The notes under the pieces are model-generated. The model saw nothing but the letters and a program-made list of their open reading frames with translations. It was not told the DNA's origin and did no database searches. Of a stretch of DNA of 64,000 nt, positions 52,687 to 61,421 are shown piece after piece. The stretch's first letter is position 1. Each line of letters opens with the position of its first letter. Source of the DNA: Peptococcaceae bacterium CEB3 (GTDB taxonomy: Bacteria > Bacillota > Desulfitobacteriia > Desulfitobacteriales > Desulfitobacteriaceae); contig LDXJ01000053.1 of assembly GCA_001029295.1 (NCBI GenBank), positions 1 through 64,000 on the forward strand, in the 5' to 3' direction. The position numbers were made by a program, and so were the translations under genes.

Positions 52687-53157
52687 CTACTCCAGTCCCG
52701 GAAAACCCCACTGCCGCAAGGCCTCGTAGACGACCACGGCAACCGAATTGGCGAGGTTAAGCGAGCGTGCTCCTTGAATCATCGGCAGTCTCATCACCGT
52801 TTCCGGATAGCTGGCCAAAATTTCCGGAGCTAATCCCTTCGTTTCTTTGCCGAACAAAAAATAGCTTCCCGGTTCAAAACATATCTCGGAATAGGCCCTC
52901 TTCGCTTTGGTTGTGGCCAGATAACGCCGGCCGGACGGGTTCTCTTCTTCAAATTCGGCAAAGTTTTCATATACATGAACATCAAGCAAGTGCCAATAAT
53001 CAAGCCCGGCTCTTTTTAATTGCCGGTCACTGATGCTGAAACCCAGCGGTTTGACAAGATGAAGCGACGCGCCCGTCGCGGCACAGAGCCTGGCGACATT
53101 TCCCGTGTTGGGTGGAATTTCCGGTTCCACCATCACCACATGCAGTGCCTTCGTCAA
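52687..53157 (-). CDS. trmL: tRNA (cytidine34-2'-O)-methyltransferase
   Basis: The 156-residue SPOUT methyltransferase has VEPEIPPNTGNVARLCAATG, LVKPLGFSISDRQLKRAGLDYW, FLFGKETKGL and the knot ending PMIQGARSLNLANSVAVVVYE. It methylates the wobble base of tRNA-Leu isoacceptors, including the CAA type encoded in this window. The TTG start follows GAGGGG. Confidence 0.93.
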   Translation of the reverse strand: MTKALHVVMVEPEIPPNTGNVARLCAATGASLHLVKPLGFSISDRQLKRAGLDYWHLLDVHVYENFAEFEEENPSGRRYLATTKAKRAYSEICFEPGSYFLFGKETKGLAPEILASYPETVMRLPMIQGARSLNLANSVAVVVYEALRQWGFPGLE

Positions 53158-53385
53158 AATATCCCCTCACCATCAAATTCTATGTCCCTATTATAACCTG
53201 AAAATGAGGGGAAACCCAAATTATTGTGCCGGCACAAGGCGATATTTTGCGGGGATCTGGATATTTGCCTCGCTTTTTGCTAGAGTAAAAGGGTCACCGG
53301 TTGTACCCCCACCCCGAATAAGAGCCCGAATTCGTTCTTTCCGCTGGCCGGAAGCGCCAGACACAGAAGATCAGAGAGGACACTC

Positions 53386-53415
53386 TTGTTCTATCACAGG
53401 GACCTGTGCTATTAT
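53386..53415 (+). promoter_or_regulatory. Promoter with palindromic operator upstream of the Lrp-like gene
   Basis: TTGTTC (53386-53391) and TATTAT (53410-53415) are 18 bp apart, and a perfect CACAGG-GA-CCTGTG palindrome (53395-53408) fills the spacer. The position suits repression, perhaps by the Lrp-like protein itself. The rest of 53158-53385 shows nothing I recognise. Confidence 0.5.
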
Positions 53416-53466
53416 GTTGTTATGCAAGACACATATCCGGCTTAAATTTTAAAAGGAGGGCTGACC

Positions 53467-53964
53467 ATGCTTTCAGAACAGGACCGGCGCCTGCTCAAAC
53501 TGCTGGAACAGGATTGCCGTTTGACGCCACAAGAGCTCTCCATTCAGACGGGCCTAAGTGTGGAACATATTGCGACCCGCATTCACGAATGGGAAAAAGA
53601 GAAGGTCATTGTCCAATACCGTCCTTTGATCAATTGGGACCGCACCGGGGATGAAAAAGTCTCCGCCCTCATCGATGTCAAAGTCCTGCCCCAACGCGGA
53701 TTCGGCTTTGACAAGATCGCCCGGCGCTTGCAAAAATTCGCCGAGATTAAAGCGGTTTATCTCATATCCGGCGGATATGACCTTTCTCTCCTCATTGAGG
53801 GCCGTACCATGCAGGAAGTAGCGCTCTTTGTCGCGGAAAAACTTGCCCCACTCGAACATGTACAGAGCACGGCTACCCATTTTGTCCTGCGCCGTTATAA
53901 GCAGGATGGGGTTGAACTCACCGGGGGAGACGAGACGCCTCAACGTCTCATGGTTTCACCGTGA
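53467..53964 (+). CDS. Lrp/AsnC-family transcriptional regulator
   Basis: The 165-residue protein has an N-terminal winged helix (LLKLLEQDCRLTPQELSIQTGLS) and a C-terminal RAM-type domain with GYDLSLLIEG. It overlaps the aminotransferase gene by 4 bp and probably controls it in response to an amino acid. GGAGG lies 7 nt before the ATG. Ligand is unknown. Confidence 0.88.
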   Translation: MLSEQDRRLLKLLEQDCRLTPQELSIQTGLSVEHIATRIHEWEKEKVIVQYRPLINWDRTGDEKVSALIDVKVLPQRGFGFDKIARRLQKFAEIKAVYLISGGYDLSLLIEGRTMQEVALFVAEKLAPLEHVQSTATHFVLRRYKQDGVELTGGDETPQRLMVSP

Positions 53965-55121
53965 GACACTATCTTAATCCAACCGTGGCCAACCTGCCGC
54001 CTTCGGGCATCCGCAAGTTTTTCGACCTCGTCGCCACCATGGAGGGTATTATCTCCCTTGGCGTGGGAGAACCGGATTTTGTCACTCCCTGGACGGTGCG
54101 GGAAAGCGGCATCTTCTCTTTGGAGCAAGGGCAGACCATGTATACCAGTAATTCCGGGCTGCTTGAACTCAGGCAGGAGTTGACCCGGTATTTAGCCAAA
54201 ACCCAAGGGCTTATGTACAATCCCGAAACGGAAATTCTCGTGACGGTGGGCGCCAGCGAAGCGGTGGACCTGGCCATGCGCGCCCTGCTCTCACCCGGGG
54301 ACATCGTGCTCGTTCCCGACCCTTCCTATGTCTCCTACGGTCCCTGTGCCACTTTGGCCGGAGCCGGTGTTCGCTATGTCCCTACCCGGGCCGATCAGGA
54401 CTTCCGTTTGCGGGTCGAGGATTTGGAGCGGGTCTATTCACCCGAGGCCAAACTTCTCGTCCTATCCTACCCCAACAATCCCACCGGGGCGATCATGACC
54501 CGGGAGGATCTCTTGCCCATCGCCCGATTCGCGGCCGAACATGACCTCTTGATCCTCTCTGATGAGATCTACTCGGATCTTACTTACCAAGGAACCCATA
54601 CCGCCTTCGCCGCTCTCCCCGGCATGCGGGACCGGACCCTGCATCTGAGCGGCTTCTCCAAATCCTACGCCATGACGGGTTGGCGCATTGGCTATGCGGC
54701 TGGTCATGCCGACCTAATTCAAGCCATGACGCGCATTCACCAATATACCATTCTTTGCGCTCCAATCACGGCCCAGGTGGCAGCCATAGAAGCGTTACGC
54801 GCCGCCGAACAGGCCAAACGGGAAATGGTGGAAACCTATGACCACCGGCGGCGGCTCATGGTGCACGGTCTGCGGGAGATGGGCTTATCCTGCTTTGAAC
54901 CTCTCGGCGCCTTCTATGTTTTCCCGGACATCACTGCCACCGGTCTCTCGGAGGAAGATTTCGCCGAGCAGCTGTTGCACGAGGAAAAAGTCGCCGTCGT
55001 ACCCGGAACGGCTTTCGGACCATCCGGGAAGGGACACGTCCGTTGCTCCTACGCTTATTCGACCGAACAATTGGAAGAAGCCCTGGAGCGCATTTCCCGT
55101 TTTGTCAAGGGCAGGCTCTAG
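53961..55121 (+). CDS. Class I aminotransferase (PatA-like)
   Basis: The 386-residue PLP enzyme has SLGVGEPDFVTP, GASEAVDLAMRALL, SYPNNPTGAIM, ILSDEIYSDL and the Schiff-base Lys in SGFSKSYAMTGWRIGY. The family includes aromatic and N-acetyl-diaminopimelate aminotransferases; the exact substrate cannot be read. It starts with GTG inside the end of the Lrp gene, so the two form one operon. Confidence 0.9.
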   Translation: MRHYLNPTVANLPPSGIRKFFDLVATMEGIISLGVGEPDFVTPWTVRESGIFSLEQGQTMYTSNSGLLELRQELTRYLAKTQGLMYNPETEILVTVGASEAVDLAMRALLSPGDIVLVPDPSYVSYGPCATLAGAGVRYVPTRADQDFRLRVEDLERVYSPEAKLLVLSYPNNPTGAIMTREDLLPIARFAAEHDLLILSDEIYSDLTYQGTHTAFAALPGMRDRTLHLSGFSKSYAMTGWRIGYAAGHADLIQAMTRIHQYTILCAPITAQVAAIEALRAAEQAKREMVETYDHRRRLMVHGLREMGLSCFEPLGAFYVFPDITATGLSEEDFAEQLLHEEKVAVVPGTAFGPSGKGHVRCSYAYSTEQLEEALERISRFVKGRL

Positions 55122-55127
55122 CGGGTG

Positions 55128-55445
55128 CAGGGAAACGTCAAAGTCCTGTGGCTATCTTTGCACTTTACAGCACTCTTGGGTCAACGAGCGGCTCTGCAGT
55201 GCACGCTCACCTCGGCGCCGGAGCTGCGTACTCGAAGGCTCCGCTAACGCGCCTAACCTCTGGGTATTAAGCAGTGGGATCCAAATGCTGTTGCCCTGTC
55301 GGGCGCATTTGGCGTCAGTCCGCACCGTGGACTGACGTCTTAGGCGCGTTCTAACGCTGCGCCTTCTGCGTGCGCGGACGCTCCTTTGCCTGAAAGGTTC
55401 GCTAAGCACTTGCAACGCTCGCTCGTTAACTTTGAAGAGACCCTG
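55128..55445. repeat. ~100-bp inverted-repeat element, copy B, split by an insertion
   Basis: The left part (55128-~55205) and right part (~55410-55445) match the element at 31743-31841, including the terminal CAGGG and CCCTG. About 200 bp of GC-rich DNA with its own inverted repeats (TAACGCGCCTAA, TTAGGCGCGTT) separates them. It lies just after the aminotransferase gene. Confidence 0.7.
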
Positions 55446-55499
55446 CTAGCAGGTGCCGCGCCTGACGGTACTGCGATCCTTTGGTCAGGGCCTTCTCCA

Positions 55500-56879
55500 T
55501 CAGTCGTTACCCCGGGTTGGAGAATTATCGGCTTCATAGGCTTCGATGGCTTCGATTAGGGGCGGGACGGTCGTTTTTGTCTTCCCCTCCTTTTTCCGCT
55601 CCGCTAACCAATGCTCAAGACGTTTGTCTTGGGCATTTTTTAAAGCCAGGAAAGCATTCCTCTGCAATATCCCTTTGCCACGCCAGCCCGCGGCCGTCAG
55701 GCCAAACTTCTCCCGGAAAGCGGACTTTGTCAAGACAAGGGTTTGGAAAAGATCGACACCCCGGAACAAGAGATCAGCCTCAGCCGAGTACGGCAGAACG
55801 CCGGCATTCTGCAACACATTCCCGTCAGCACTGAGATCCCTGCCGGAATTCCGCGGAACACCGGCGTCCTCTAACCCGTCCCCTTCGGCATCGACAGCTC
55901 GCGCCGGTTCTAGGTGACCGCCAAGGTCCCGGACCGATTCTGCTCGCGTGCCAAGACCCCCTGCTGCATACCCCCCGGCCTCGACAGCCGGCACGGCACT
56001 CCCGGCCGTGCCGGCTTCCTCCGCGGCATCCCCCCGAGGGGCCTCCCGTGTCTGGTCCTGCTCCCCCGCAGCCCGCGTGCGTCCCGTTTGGGCTCTTTCG
56101 TACAAGCGTTCCTCCTGCCGCAGACGCAACCTGTTGTGCGGGCAGACCTCCTGGCAAGTGTCGCAGCCAAAAATCCTGCTTCCCAGCAAGGAAGCCTCTC
56201 GGGCTGAAAGAACCTCCTTGCTCTGGGTCAAGTAAGACAGGCAGCGGTCTGCGCGGAAATCCGCCTGCCCCAGAATTTGGGCAGGGCAAGCTTCCAGGCA
56301 CAAACCGCACTCCCCGCATCCACCCGGCACGGGCGTATTCGGCGGCAAGTCACGATCCAGAAGGAGGAGTGCCAAAGCCACGAAAGAACCAACCCCCGGG
56401 ACTATTAACTGCTGATTCCGTCCCACCCAGCCGACTCCCGCCTGCACAGCCCAAAATCTTTCCACCAAAGGCCCTGTGTCTACGTGCTGCCGGATTTCCC
56501 GGCCCGGCCAACCGGCAGCCCGGAGCGATTCTTCCAAAACAGCCAGCTTCCTTCTCAGGACAGTGTGGTAGTCCTCACCGACAGCCGAACGGGCCATGAC
56601 TCCTTCCCCCTGCCGAGGCGGCAGGGACAACGGAAAAGGATAAGCCAGCACCATGACCGTCCGGCACTCCGGCCAAACCTCCCGCGGATCCGTGCGCTGC
56701 CGCGGGGCAGCGTTGACGAAAGGCGTGACGAGTCCCAGCCGTTCCCTGCGCAACAGGGCCTCCTCCAGGTCCGCCCCCCACTCTGCCTTGGCAAAGCCTA
56801 CCCGGACAAATCCCAGCTCCAGCGCCCGCTCGGCCATATACTTTTTCCAGTCCGGTCCGTCGTCCCCGCGGACACCCAT
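55500..56879 (-). CDS. queG: Epoxyqueuosine reductase with a long insert
   Basis: The ~459-residue enzyme has the DUF1730 region, HVDTGPLVERFWAVQAGVGW, and two 4Fe-4S motifs (CGECGLCLEACP ... CLSYLTQSKE; GCDTCQEVCPHN). It finishes queuosine synthesis using cobalamin. After the second motif an extra ~100 residues, Ala/Gly/Glu-rich and without clear homology, precede the usual C-terminal part LFQTLVLTKSAFREKFG. The length exceeds the ~380 typical. ATG at 56879 (GGGAGA upstream) is chosen; the start lies at the edge of a tandem repeat and is uncertain. Confidence 0.88.
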   Translation of the reverse strand: MGVRGDDGPDWKKYMAERALELGFVRVGFAKAEWGADLEEALLRRERLGLVTPFVNAAPRQRTDPREVWPECRTVMVLAYPFPLSLPPRQGEGVMARSAVGEDYHTVLRRKLAVLEESLRAAGWPGREIRQHVDTGPLVERFWAVQAGVGWVGRNQQLIVPGVGSFVALALLLLDRDLPPNTPVPGGCGECGLCLEACPAQILGQADFRADRCLSYLTQSKEVLSAREASLLGSRIFGCDTCQEVCPHNRLRLRQEERLYERAQTGRTRAAGEQDQTREAPRGDAAEEAGTAGSAVPAVEAGGYAAGGLGTRAESVRDLGGHLEPARAVDAEGDGLEDAGVPRNSGRDLSADGNVLQNAGVLPYSAEADLLFRGVDLFQTLVLTKSAFREKFGLTAAGWRGKGILQRNAFLALKNAQDKRLEHWLAERKKEGKTKTTVPPLIEAIEAYEADNSPTRGND

Positions 56880-57045
56880 CAGACTGTCTCCCGCGCAAGC
56901 ACCCATCAGGTTCGCCCCCCTCGCGAGCGTCCATCAAACCGTCTTCCCCGCAAGCACCCAGCCGATTCGCCTTCCTCGCGGGTGTCCATCAGACCCTCCC
57001 CCGCGCAAGCGCCCATTAGGTTTGCCTTCCTCGCGGATAAACACT
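56880..57045. repeat. Tandem repeat ahead of queG
   Basis: Units of about 30-65 bp with GCAAGCACCCATCAGGTT and CCTTCCTCGCGGGTGTCCAT blocks occur about three times. On the bottom strand each carries GATGGGTG, which resembles the queG start region, so repeat gain and loss may move or duplicate the start. Confidence 0.7.
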
Positions 57046-57063
57046 TAAAGCATTGCATCGCTG

Positions 57064-57200
57064 TGACCCGCCAGCAGTGTGACCCGCCAGCAGAGAGACG
57101 CTCCTCGTTTTGACCCGGCCCCCTTGCGACCCGGCCCCCTATTTCGACCCAGCTCCCTATTGCGACCCGGCTCCTCATCGCGACCTCGCTCCTCGTTTGC
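57064..57200. repeat. 16-18-bp tandem repeats between queG and cca
   Basis: Two copies of TGACCCGCCAGCAG at 57064-57093 are followed by about five degenerate units of GACCCGGCCCCCTATTTC. No gene lies within. Together with the array at 56880 this fills most of the queG-cca gap. Confidence 0.75.
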
Positions 57201-57298
57201 ACCCGCGGTCATGCTTTCGCTTGAGACCCTGTCGGCCCGGGAAGGGAGGAATACCGAATCGTCGCACCCGTTTACCTGACACATCCTCCTGCCCCCGT

Positions 57299-58903
57299 TC
57301 ACTTGTGGCGACCTCTGAATTTTCTCCACTCTTTGACCAGCCAAGCCTCATCTTCAAGTGGGAACCCTTCAGCCAGTACGACTTCGGGACGGATGAATTC
57401 CTGGAAACGGCCTATTTCTTCCGGGGCTAAACCATGATGGTGAGCAAACGCCAGGAAAGGCTCCCAATCCAGTTGGGCCAGGCGGTCTGAGACATTCTCG
57501 CTCGCTCTCCGGATCTCCTGACAAACCCGTTCGAACCTCACGCTGTCTTCCGGGACCCTTGCCTTACCGCCAAAAAAATCCGCCCGCCAGAGGGCAAGCA
57601 GGTTTCCCAAGCGCTCCGCATCAAAGCGGCGCCCGTTCCAGCCATAACGCCAGGCAAACCGTTTTGCTTTATCCTTCACGCTCCCCGAGCTTTTTTCCCC
57701 GCGTAATTCCGCCATAAAGGCCAGAGTTCCTGCCATGTGATTTTCGACAAGAAAGAGAAGCTCCCGCTCTCCGCCCCGGCGGGGCTCATTCAGAAACATA
57801 GACCAAACATAACGGGGCAAAAGGGTCTTCGCAATCTTGGCGCTTTCCCGTTCATGTCCGAGAAAATGCCTCTTTCCGTCCGGCACCCAGGCAAAGCCGG
57901 AAAATCCTTTTTGCGGTTCCATCCGTTTGACCTGAATACACTCGGGGTGATGGTCCAAGCGCGCCCCGCGCACTTCCGCGGTTTTTCCCTGCCAACGCTC
58001 CAGTCCCGAGCCCAGGAGTTTGAATCCTTCTATCCTCCACTCGCCGTCCACCCGTTCCACCTTGCCCCCAACCCGGCATTCCCGGCTGGCTGTATCCCAT
58101 TTTCCCAAATCGTGCCACAGGGCGGCCAAGCGCAACAAGAGCCGGGGAGGGGTATTTTTAACCACCTCCAGCGTGTGCTCCCAGGCATCCTTAGTGTGGT
58201 AACGATTCTGCACCAGCCCCTTCAAACGAGCCAGCTCCGGAAGATAAGCCTGCCAATAACCGAGATCGGCGAGCATTTCCAAGCCCTCCGTCACTTTGTC
58301 CAGGACGAGGATGCGGGCCAGTTCCCCCGTAACCCGCTCGGGTGCCGTTTCGCCCAATTGGGGCAAAGCCTCTGCAGCAGCAGACCAAGTCTTGGACTCG
58401 ACCCGGAAACCGTACTGTACCGCCATTCGAACCAGGCGCAGAACTCGGATGGGATCTTCCCGAAAGCGGTCTTCGGCTCGTCCGCACGCTCGGAGCAACC
58501 CGGAACGCAAGTCGGACAAACCCTGCAACGGATCGATCAGTTTCCCTGTTCCCACCCTGACATAGAGAGCATTCAGGGTAAAGTCACGCTGCAAGGCGTC
58601 CTCTTCCAAATCCCCGGCCGCCTCTCCGATGTCCAGCCGCTCCTGCCCATCAAATAGGGTCACCGTCGGTTTTCTCTGCCCCAAGCGGTGGGGGAAATAA
58701 CCCCACTCCCGCAGCCGTTCTTCTACGGCTTCGACCGGAAGGGCTATAACCGCGTCGAGGTCTTTGCTCGGGTGGCCTAGAAAATCATCACGCACGGCCC
58801 CACCCACAATATGTACCGGGGTCAGTTCATCCAAGCGCTGTAAGACTGTCTGCTGAAACGAGGTGCCAAACACGGCCATTCCTCCACGCTCGAAGATTTG
58901 CAC
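57299..58903 (-). CDS. CCA-adding tRNA nucleotidyltransferase / poly(A) polymerase family, HD type
   Basis: The 534-residue protein has VHIVGGAVRDDFLGHPSKDLD (GGxVRD and the DxD metal motif), RDFTLNAL, the RFxEDPIRVLRLVRMAVQYGF block and an HD phosphohydrolase domain (YHTKDAWEHTLEVV, LWHDLGK). It repairs or builds tRNA 3' ends. It starts with GTG; the ATG eight codons later is an alternative. Confidence 0.88.
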   Translation of the reverse strand: MQIFERGGMAVFGTSFQQTVLQRLDELTPVHIVGGAVRDDFLGHPSKDLDAVIALPVEAVEERLREWGYFPHRLGQRKPTVTLFDGQERLDIGEAAGDLEEDALQRDFTLNALYVRVGTGKLIDPLQGLSDLRSGLLRACGRAEDRFREDPIRVLRLVRMAVQYGFRVESKTWSAAAEALPQLGETAPERVTGELARILVLDKVTEGLEMLADLGYWQAYLPELARLKGLVQNRYHTKDAWEHTLEVVKNTPPRLLLRLAALWHDLGKWDTASRECRVGGKVERVDGEWRIEGFKLLGSGLERWQGKTAEVRGARLDHHPECIQVKRMEPQKGFSGFAWVPDGKRHFLGHERESAKIAKTLLPRYVWSMFLNEPRRGGERELLFLVENHMAGTLAFMAELRGEKSSGSVKDKAKRFAWRYGWNGRRFDAERLGNLLALWRADFFGGKARVPEDSVRFERVCQEIRRASENVSDRLAQLDWEPFLAFAHHHGLAPEEIGRFQEFIRPEVVLAEGFPLEDEAWLVKEWRKFRGRHK

Positions 58904-58929
58904 TCCTCCTGCCCGCCAACTCCCTCACC

Positions 58930-59841
58930 TCAGTGGAGAACAGCAATTTTCGGCCCGCTCCGAATCACCCAGGGACTCTTCGGACCCCATTCTCCGTCAA
59001 GATCGGAACAGACAGGCCGATCTGTCGCCAACCGCACCTCCGCTGTTTGCAACAGGATCAAACGCTCGCTGGCTGTCTTATCCCCCGTGAGCAAACCCAG
59101 GAAAAGCCGCAGGGTTTCCGGCCAACCGCTCTGGCGAATGATGACCAGATCCAAGAGGCCATCTGTCAAAGACGCCCCGGGCACAAGTTTGCGCAGGCCG
59201 CCTACAGACATGCCGTTCAAAGCCAGCATCAAAAGAACTTCTTCCTCATATTCTTGTCCTCGGTGCGTAAATTTAATGCGAAACGGCCGAAAAGAAGGCA
59301 AGGTTTCCAACCCTCTCAAATAGTAGGCGAGCTGCCCCAGGGCATTTTTGACCCGAACGTCGACGGTCGGAGAAACATCGGTCAGCAAGCCGGCACTCGC
59401 CACATTGACAAAATACCGGTCATTGATCATACCGACATCCATTTCTAAAATCCGTCGTTTGGCAATCACATGGCAGGCCTCGGGGATTTTCTTGGGCAAA
59501 TTCAGGGAATAAGCCAAATCATTCGCCGTGCCAACCGGCAGGATCCCGAGGCACGGTCGTTTTAGGGGTGGCAGTTTCATCAAGCCATTGACCGCTTGGT
59601 GAATAGAGCCGTCCCCGCCGGCAATCACCAGCGTGTCCACCTCAGAACATTGGGCAGCGACGGCCTCTATGTCCTGAGGTGAGCCGGTCCGGTGAATCAA
59701 AACCTCGTAGCCGCTATCCTGAAAAATCCGGATGACCGTATCAAATTGGTAATTGAGTTTCCGACGGCCCGCATAGGGATTATAGACCAGGCAGAGCCGC
59801 TTCCTGTTCAGGCCCTTCACTTCGAGACTTTCACCTTCCAT
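58930..59841 (-). CDS. Diacylglycerol kinase family lipid kinase (YegS/DagK-like)
   Basis: The 303-residue enzyme shows LVYNPYAGRRK, the GGDGSIHQAVNG motif, LPVGTANDLAYSL and LLTDVSPTVD. It phosphorylates diacylglycerol or a related lipid. No membrane helices, as in DgkB-type soluble kinases. It lies 5 bp after the downstream-facing membrane protein gene at 59846, suggesting an operon. Confidence 0.85.
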   Translation of the reverse strand: MEGESLEVKGLNRKRLCLVYNPYAGRRKLNYQFDTVIRIFQDSGYEVLIHRTGSPQDIEAVAAQCSEVDTLVIAGGDGSIHQAVNGLMKLPPLKRPCLGILPVGTANDLAYSLNLPKKIPEACHVIAKRRILEMDVGMINDRYFVNVASAGLLTDVSPTVDVRVKNALGQLAYYLRGLETLPSFRPFRIKFTHRGQEYEEEVLLMLALNGMSVGGLRKLVPGASLTDGLLDLVIIRQSGWPETLRLFLGLLTGDKTASERLILLQTAEVRLATDRPVCSDLDGEWGPKSPWVIRSGPKIAVLH

Positions 59842-59845
59842 GAGT

Positions 59846-60283
59846 TCACTTTTTCCTGTCTTTGCGGGAACGCTTAGGCGTCGTCCGGCCCTGCCGCTTG
59901 TCCACCCGCGCCTTCAGGAAACGAACTATTAGGGAGAACACCAGGAGCAAAAAGAGAGCGACAAGGGCTGACCCCAAATAAACCAGCAGATGGGGAAAGC
60001 CCAACCCCGGCCCCGGCAGTTCCGGCGAGGTCAAACCAAAGATCAACCCGGCTATGACAAAGAGAAGCGCTTCCACCATCAACCCGTGCAGGATGCCAAT
60101 CCAAAGCTGCGGGGAACTCAACTTTCTCCGGAAAGCCTTGTACCAAAACAGGCTGACCGTAACGAGAGCCGTCAGCAGGAATACGGCCGTTCCCCCTAAG
60201 CCAAAAGCCAGCGTGAAATCAATGTCCGCGCCCACGCCCCATAAAAATCCTGCCAAGAGTATGGCCATCCACTTTGAAACCAC
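59846..60283 (-). CDS. Hypothetical four-helix membrane protein, 145 aa
   Basis: Four hydrophobic segments (about 5-22, 28-48, 62-84, 100-122) are followed by a strongly basic C-terminal tail KARVDKRQGRTTPKRSRKDRKK. The GTG start has GGAGGG upstream. It abuts the lipid kinase gene. No family recognised. Confidence 0.6.
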   Translation of the reverse strand: MVSKWMAILLAGFLWGVGADIDFTLAFGLGGTAVFLLTALVTVSLFWYKAFRRKLSSPQLWIGILHGLMVEALLFVIAGLIFGLTSPELPGPGLGFPHLLVYLGSALVALFLLLVFSLIVRFLKARVDKRQGRTTPKRSRKDRKK

Positions 60284-60344
60284 GCCATCCCTCCATCCGG
60301 AAGTCAGAAATCAGAAGCCACAACGGTTTCCTGTAGGAAGCGGT

Positions 60345-61283
60345 TTAGTAGCCTTTGCTCAAATCAATCCGATTTACCATGCGCCCAAACTCGGGATAGA
60401 CGCTTAGGTTTTTGAGAAAAATCGCAAAGGTTCTCTGGTTGTAATGGGGTGAGCGGCCGCCAATGTGGGGCGTCACTACCACGTTGGGCAGAGTCCAGAA
60501 AGGGCTCTCCGCCGGCAAAGGCTCCTGCCTGAACACATCGAGAGCGGCGGCCCCTACGCGGCCCTCCCGCAGGGCGGCTAGAAGCGCCGGTTCGTCCACG
60601 ACCGGTCCCCGAGCCACATTAATAAAATACGAACCCTTTTTCATGGCCCGAAACCGCTGAGCATTGAAAAAGCCAACCGTGACCGGAGTGAGAGGCAGGA
60701 GGACAACCACCACGTCAGTCATAGCCAAAAAATCCTCCAGAGCCGCCAAATTTCCCACTCGGTCATAGGCCGGATGACTGGCACCACTGTGGGAAATGCC
60801 CAAAACCGTCATGCCAAAAGCCCGGCACTTCTCCGCGACCGCTTCGCCGATGCGCCCCGCCCCGACAATACAGACGGTCTTGGCATAGAGCTCCTCCAGC
60901 ATAACAGCGGAGTCCCAAACCTTTTTTTCCTGCTGCCGCATGAAAACCTGAGCCTGGCGAAAAAGCGTGAGTATGCTCCACATGATGTGCTCCGTCATTT
61001 GAATCTGGTGCGCCCCCCGGGCGTTAGTCAGGGTAATGCCCCGTTCCGCCAACGCCGGCAGCGGATAATTATCCACTCCCGCCGACATGGCCTGAATCCA
61101 ACGCAAGCGGGGAAAGCGGGCAAGATTTTCCGCCGTAACCTCCGGTCCGAAGGTCACGAGAATCTCCGCCTTTTCGTCCGGTACATTCAGTTCTCGGACA
61201 TAAACGTATTCGGCATCTTTGACAATGTTTTGAACCGCTGCTCTCCGCTCCTCTTTGATCGGCAGAGTACTCAAAATCCTCAA
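60345..61283 (-). CDS. D-isomer-specific 2-hydroxyacid dehydrogenase
   Basis: The 312-residue NAD-dependent enzyme has a nucleotide-binding GAGRIGEAVAEKC motif and the catalytic triad as Arg in NVARGPVVDE, Glu in DVFRQEPLP and His in TPHIGG. The TTG at 61283 is preferred, with GGGGTGGAG 6 nt upstream; the longer frame to 61361 has a non-homologous start. Substrate is not evident. A structured RNA candidate lies 140 bp upstream on the same strand. Confidence 0.85.
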   Translation of the reverse strand: MRILSTLPIKEERRAAVQNIVKDAEYVYVRELNVPDEKAEILVTFGPEVTAENLARFPRLRWIQAMSAGVDNYPLPALAERGITLTNARGAHQIQMTEHIMWSILTLFRQAQVFMRQQEKKVWDSAVMLEELYAKTVCIVGAGRIGEAVAEKCRAFGMTVLGISHSGASHPAYDRVGNLAALEDFLAMTDVVVVLLPLTPVTVGFFNAQRFRAMKKGSYFINVARGPVVDEPALLAALREGRVGAAALDVFRQEPLPAESPFWTLPNVVVTPHIGGRSPHYNQRTFAIFLKNLSVYPEFGRMVNRIDLSKGY

Positions 61284-61421
61284 CTTATTCTCCACCCCTC
61301 TCGGCGCATCAAACTTTCCCGGCGATTTTAAACCTCCGTGACTTAACCTCCGGCGAATCAAACCCCTGCAAATTAAATCCCCTTATGATTATGACCAAAA
61401 CTCAAGGTCTTGACCCTTCCC

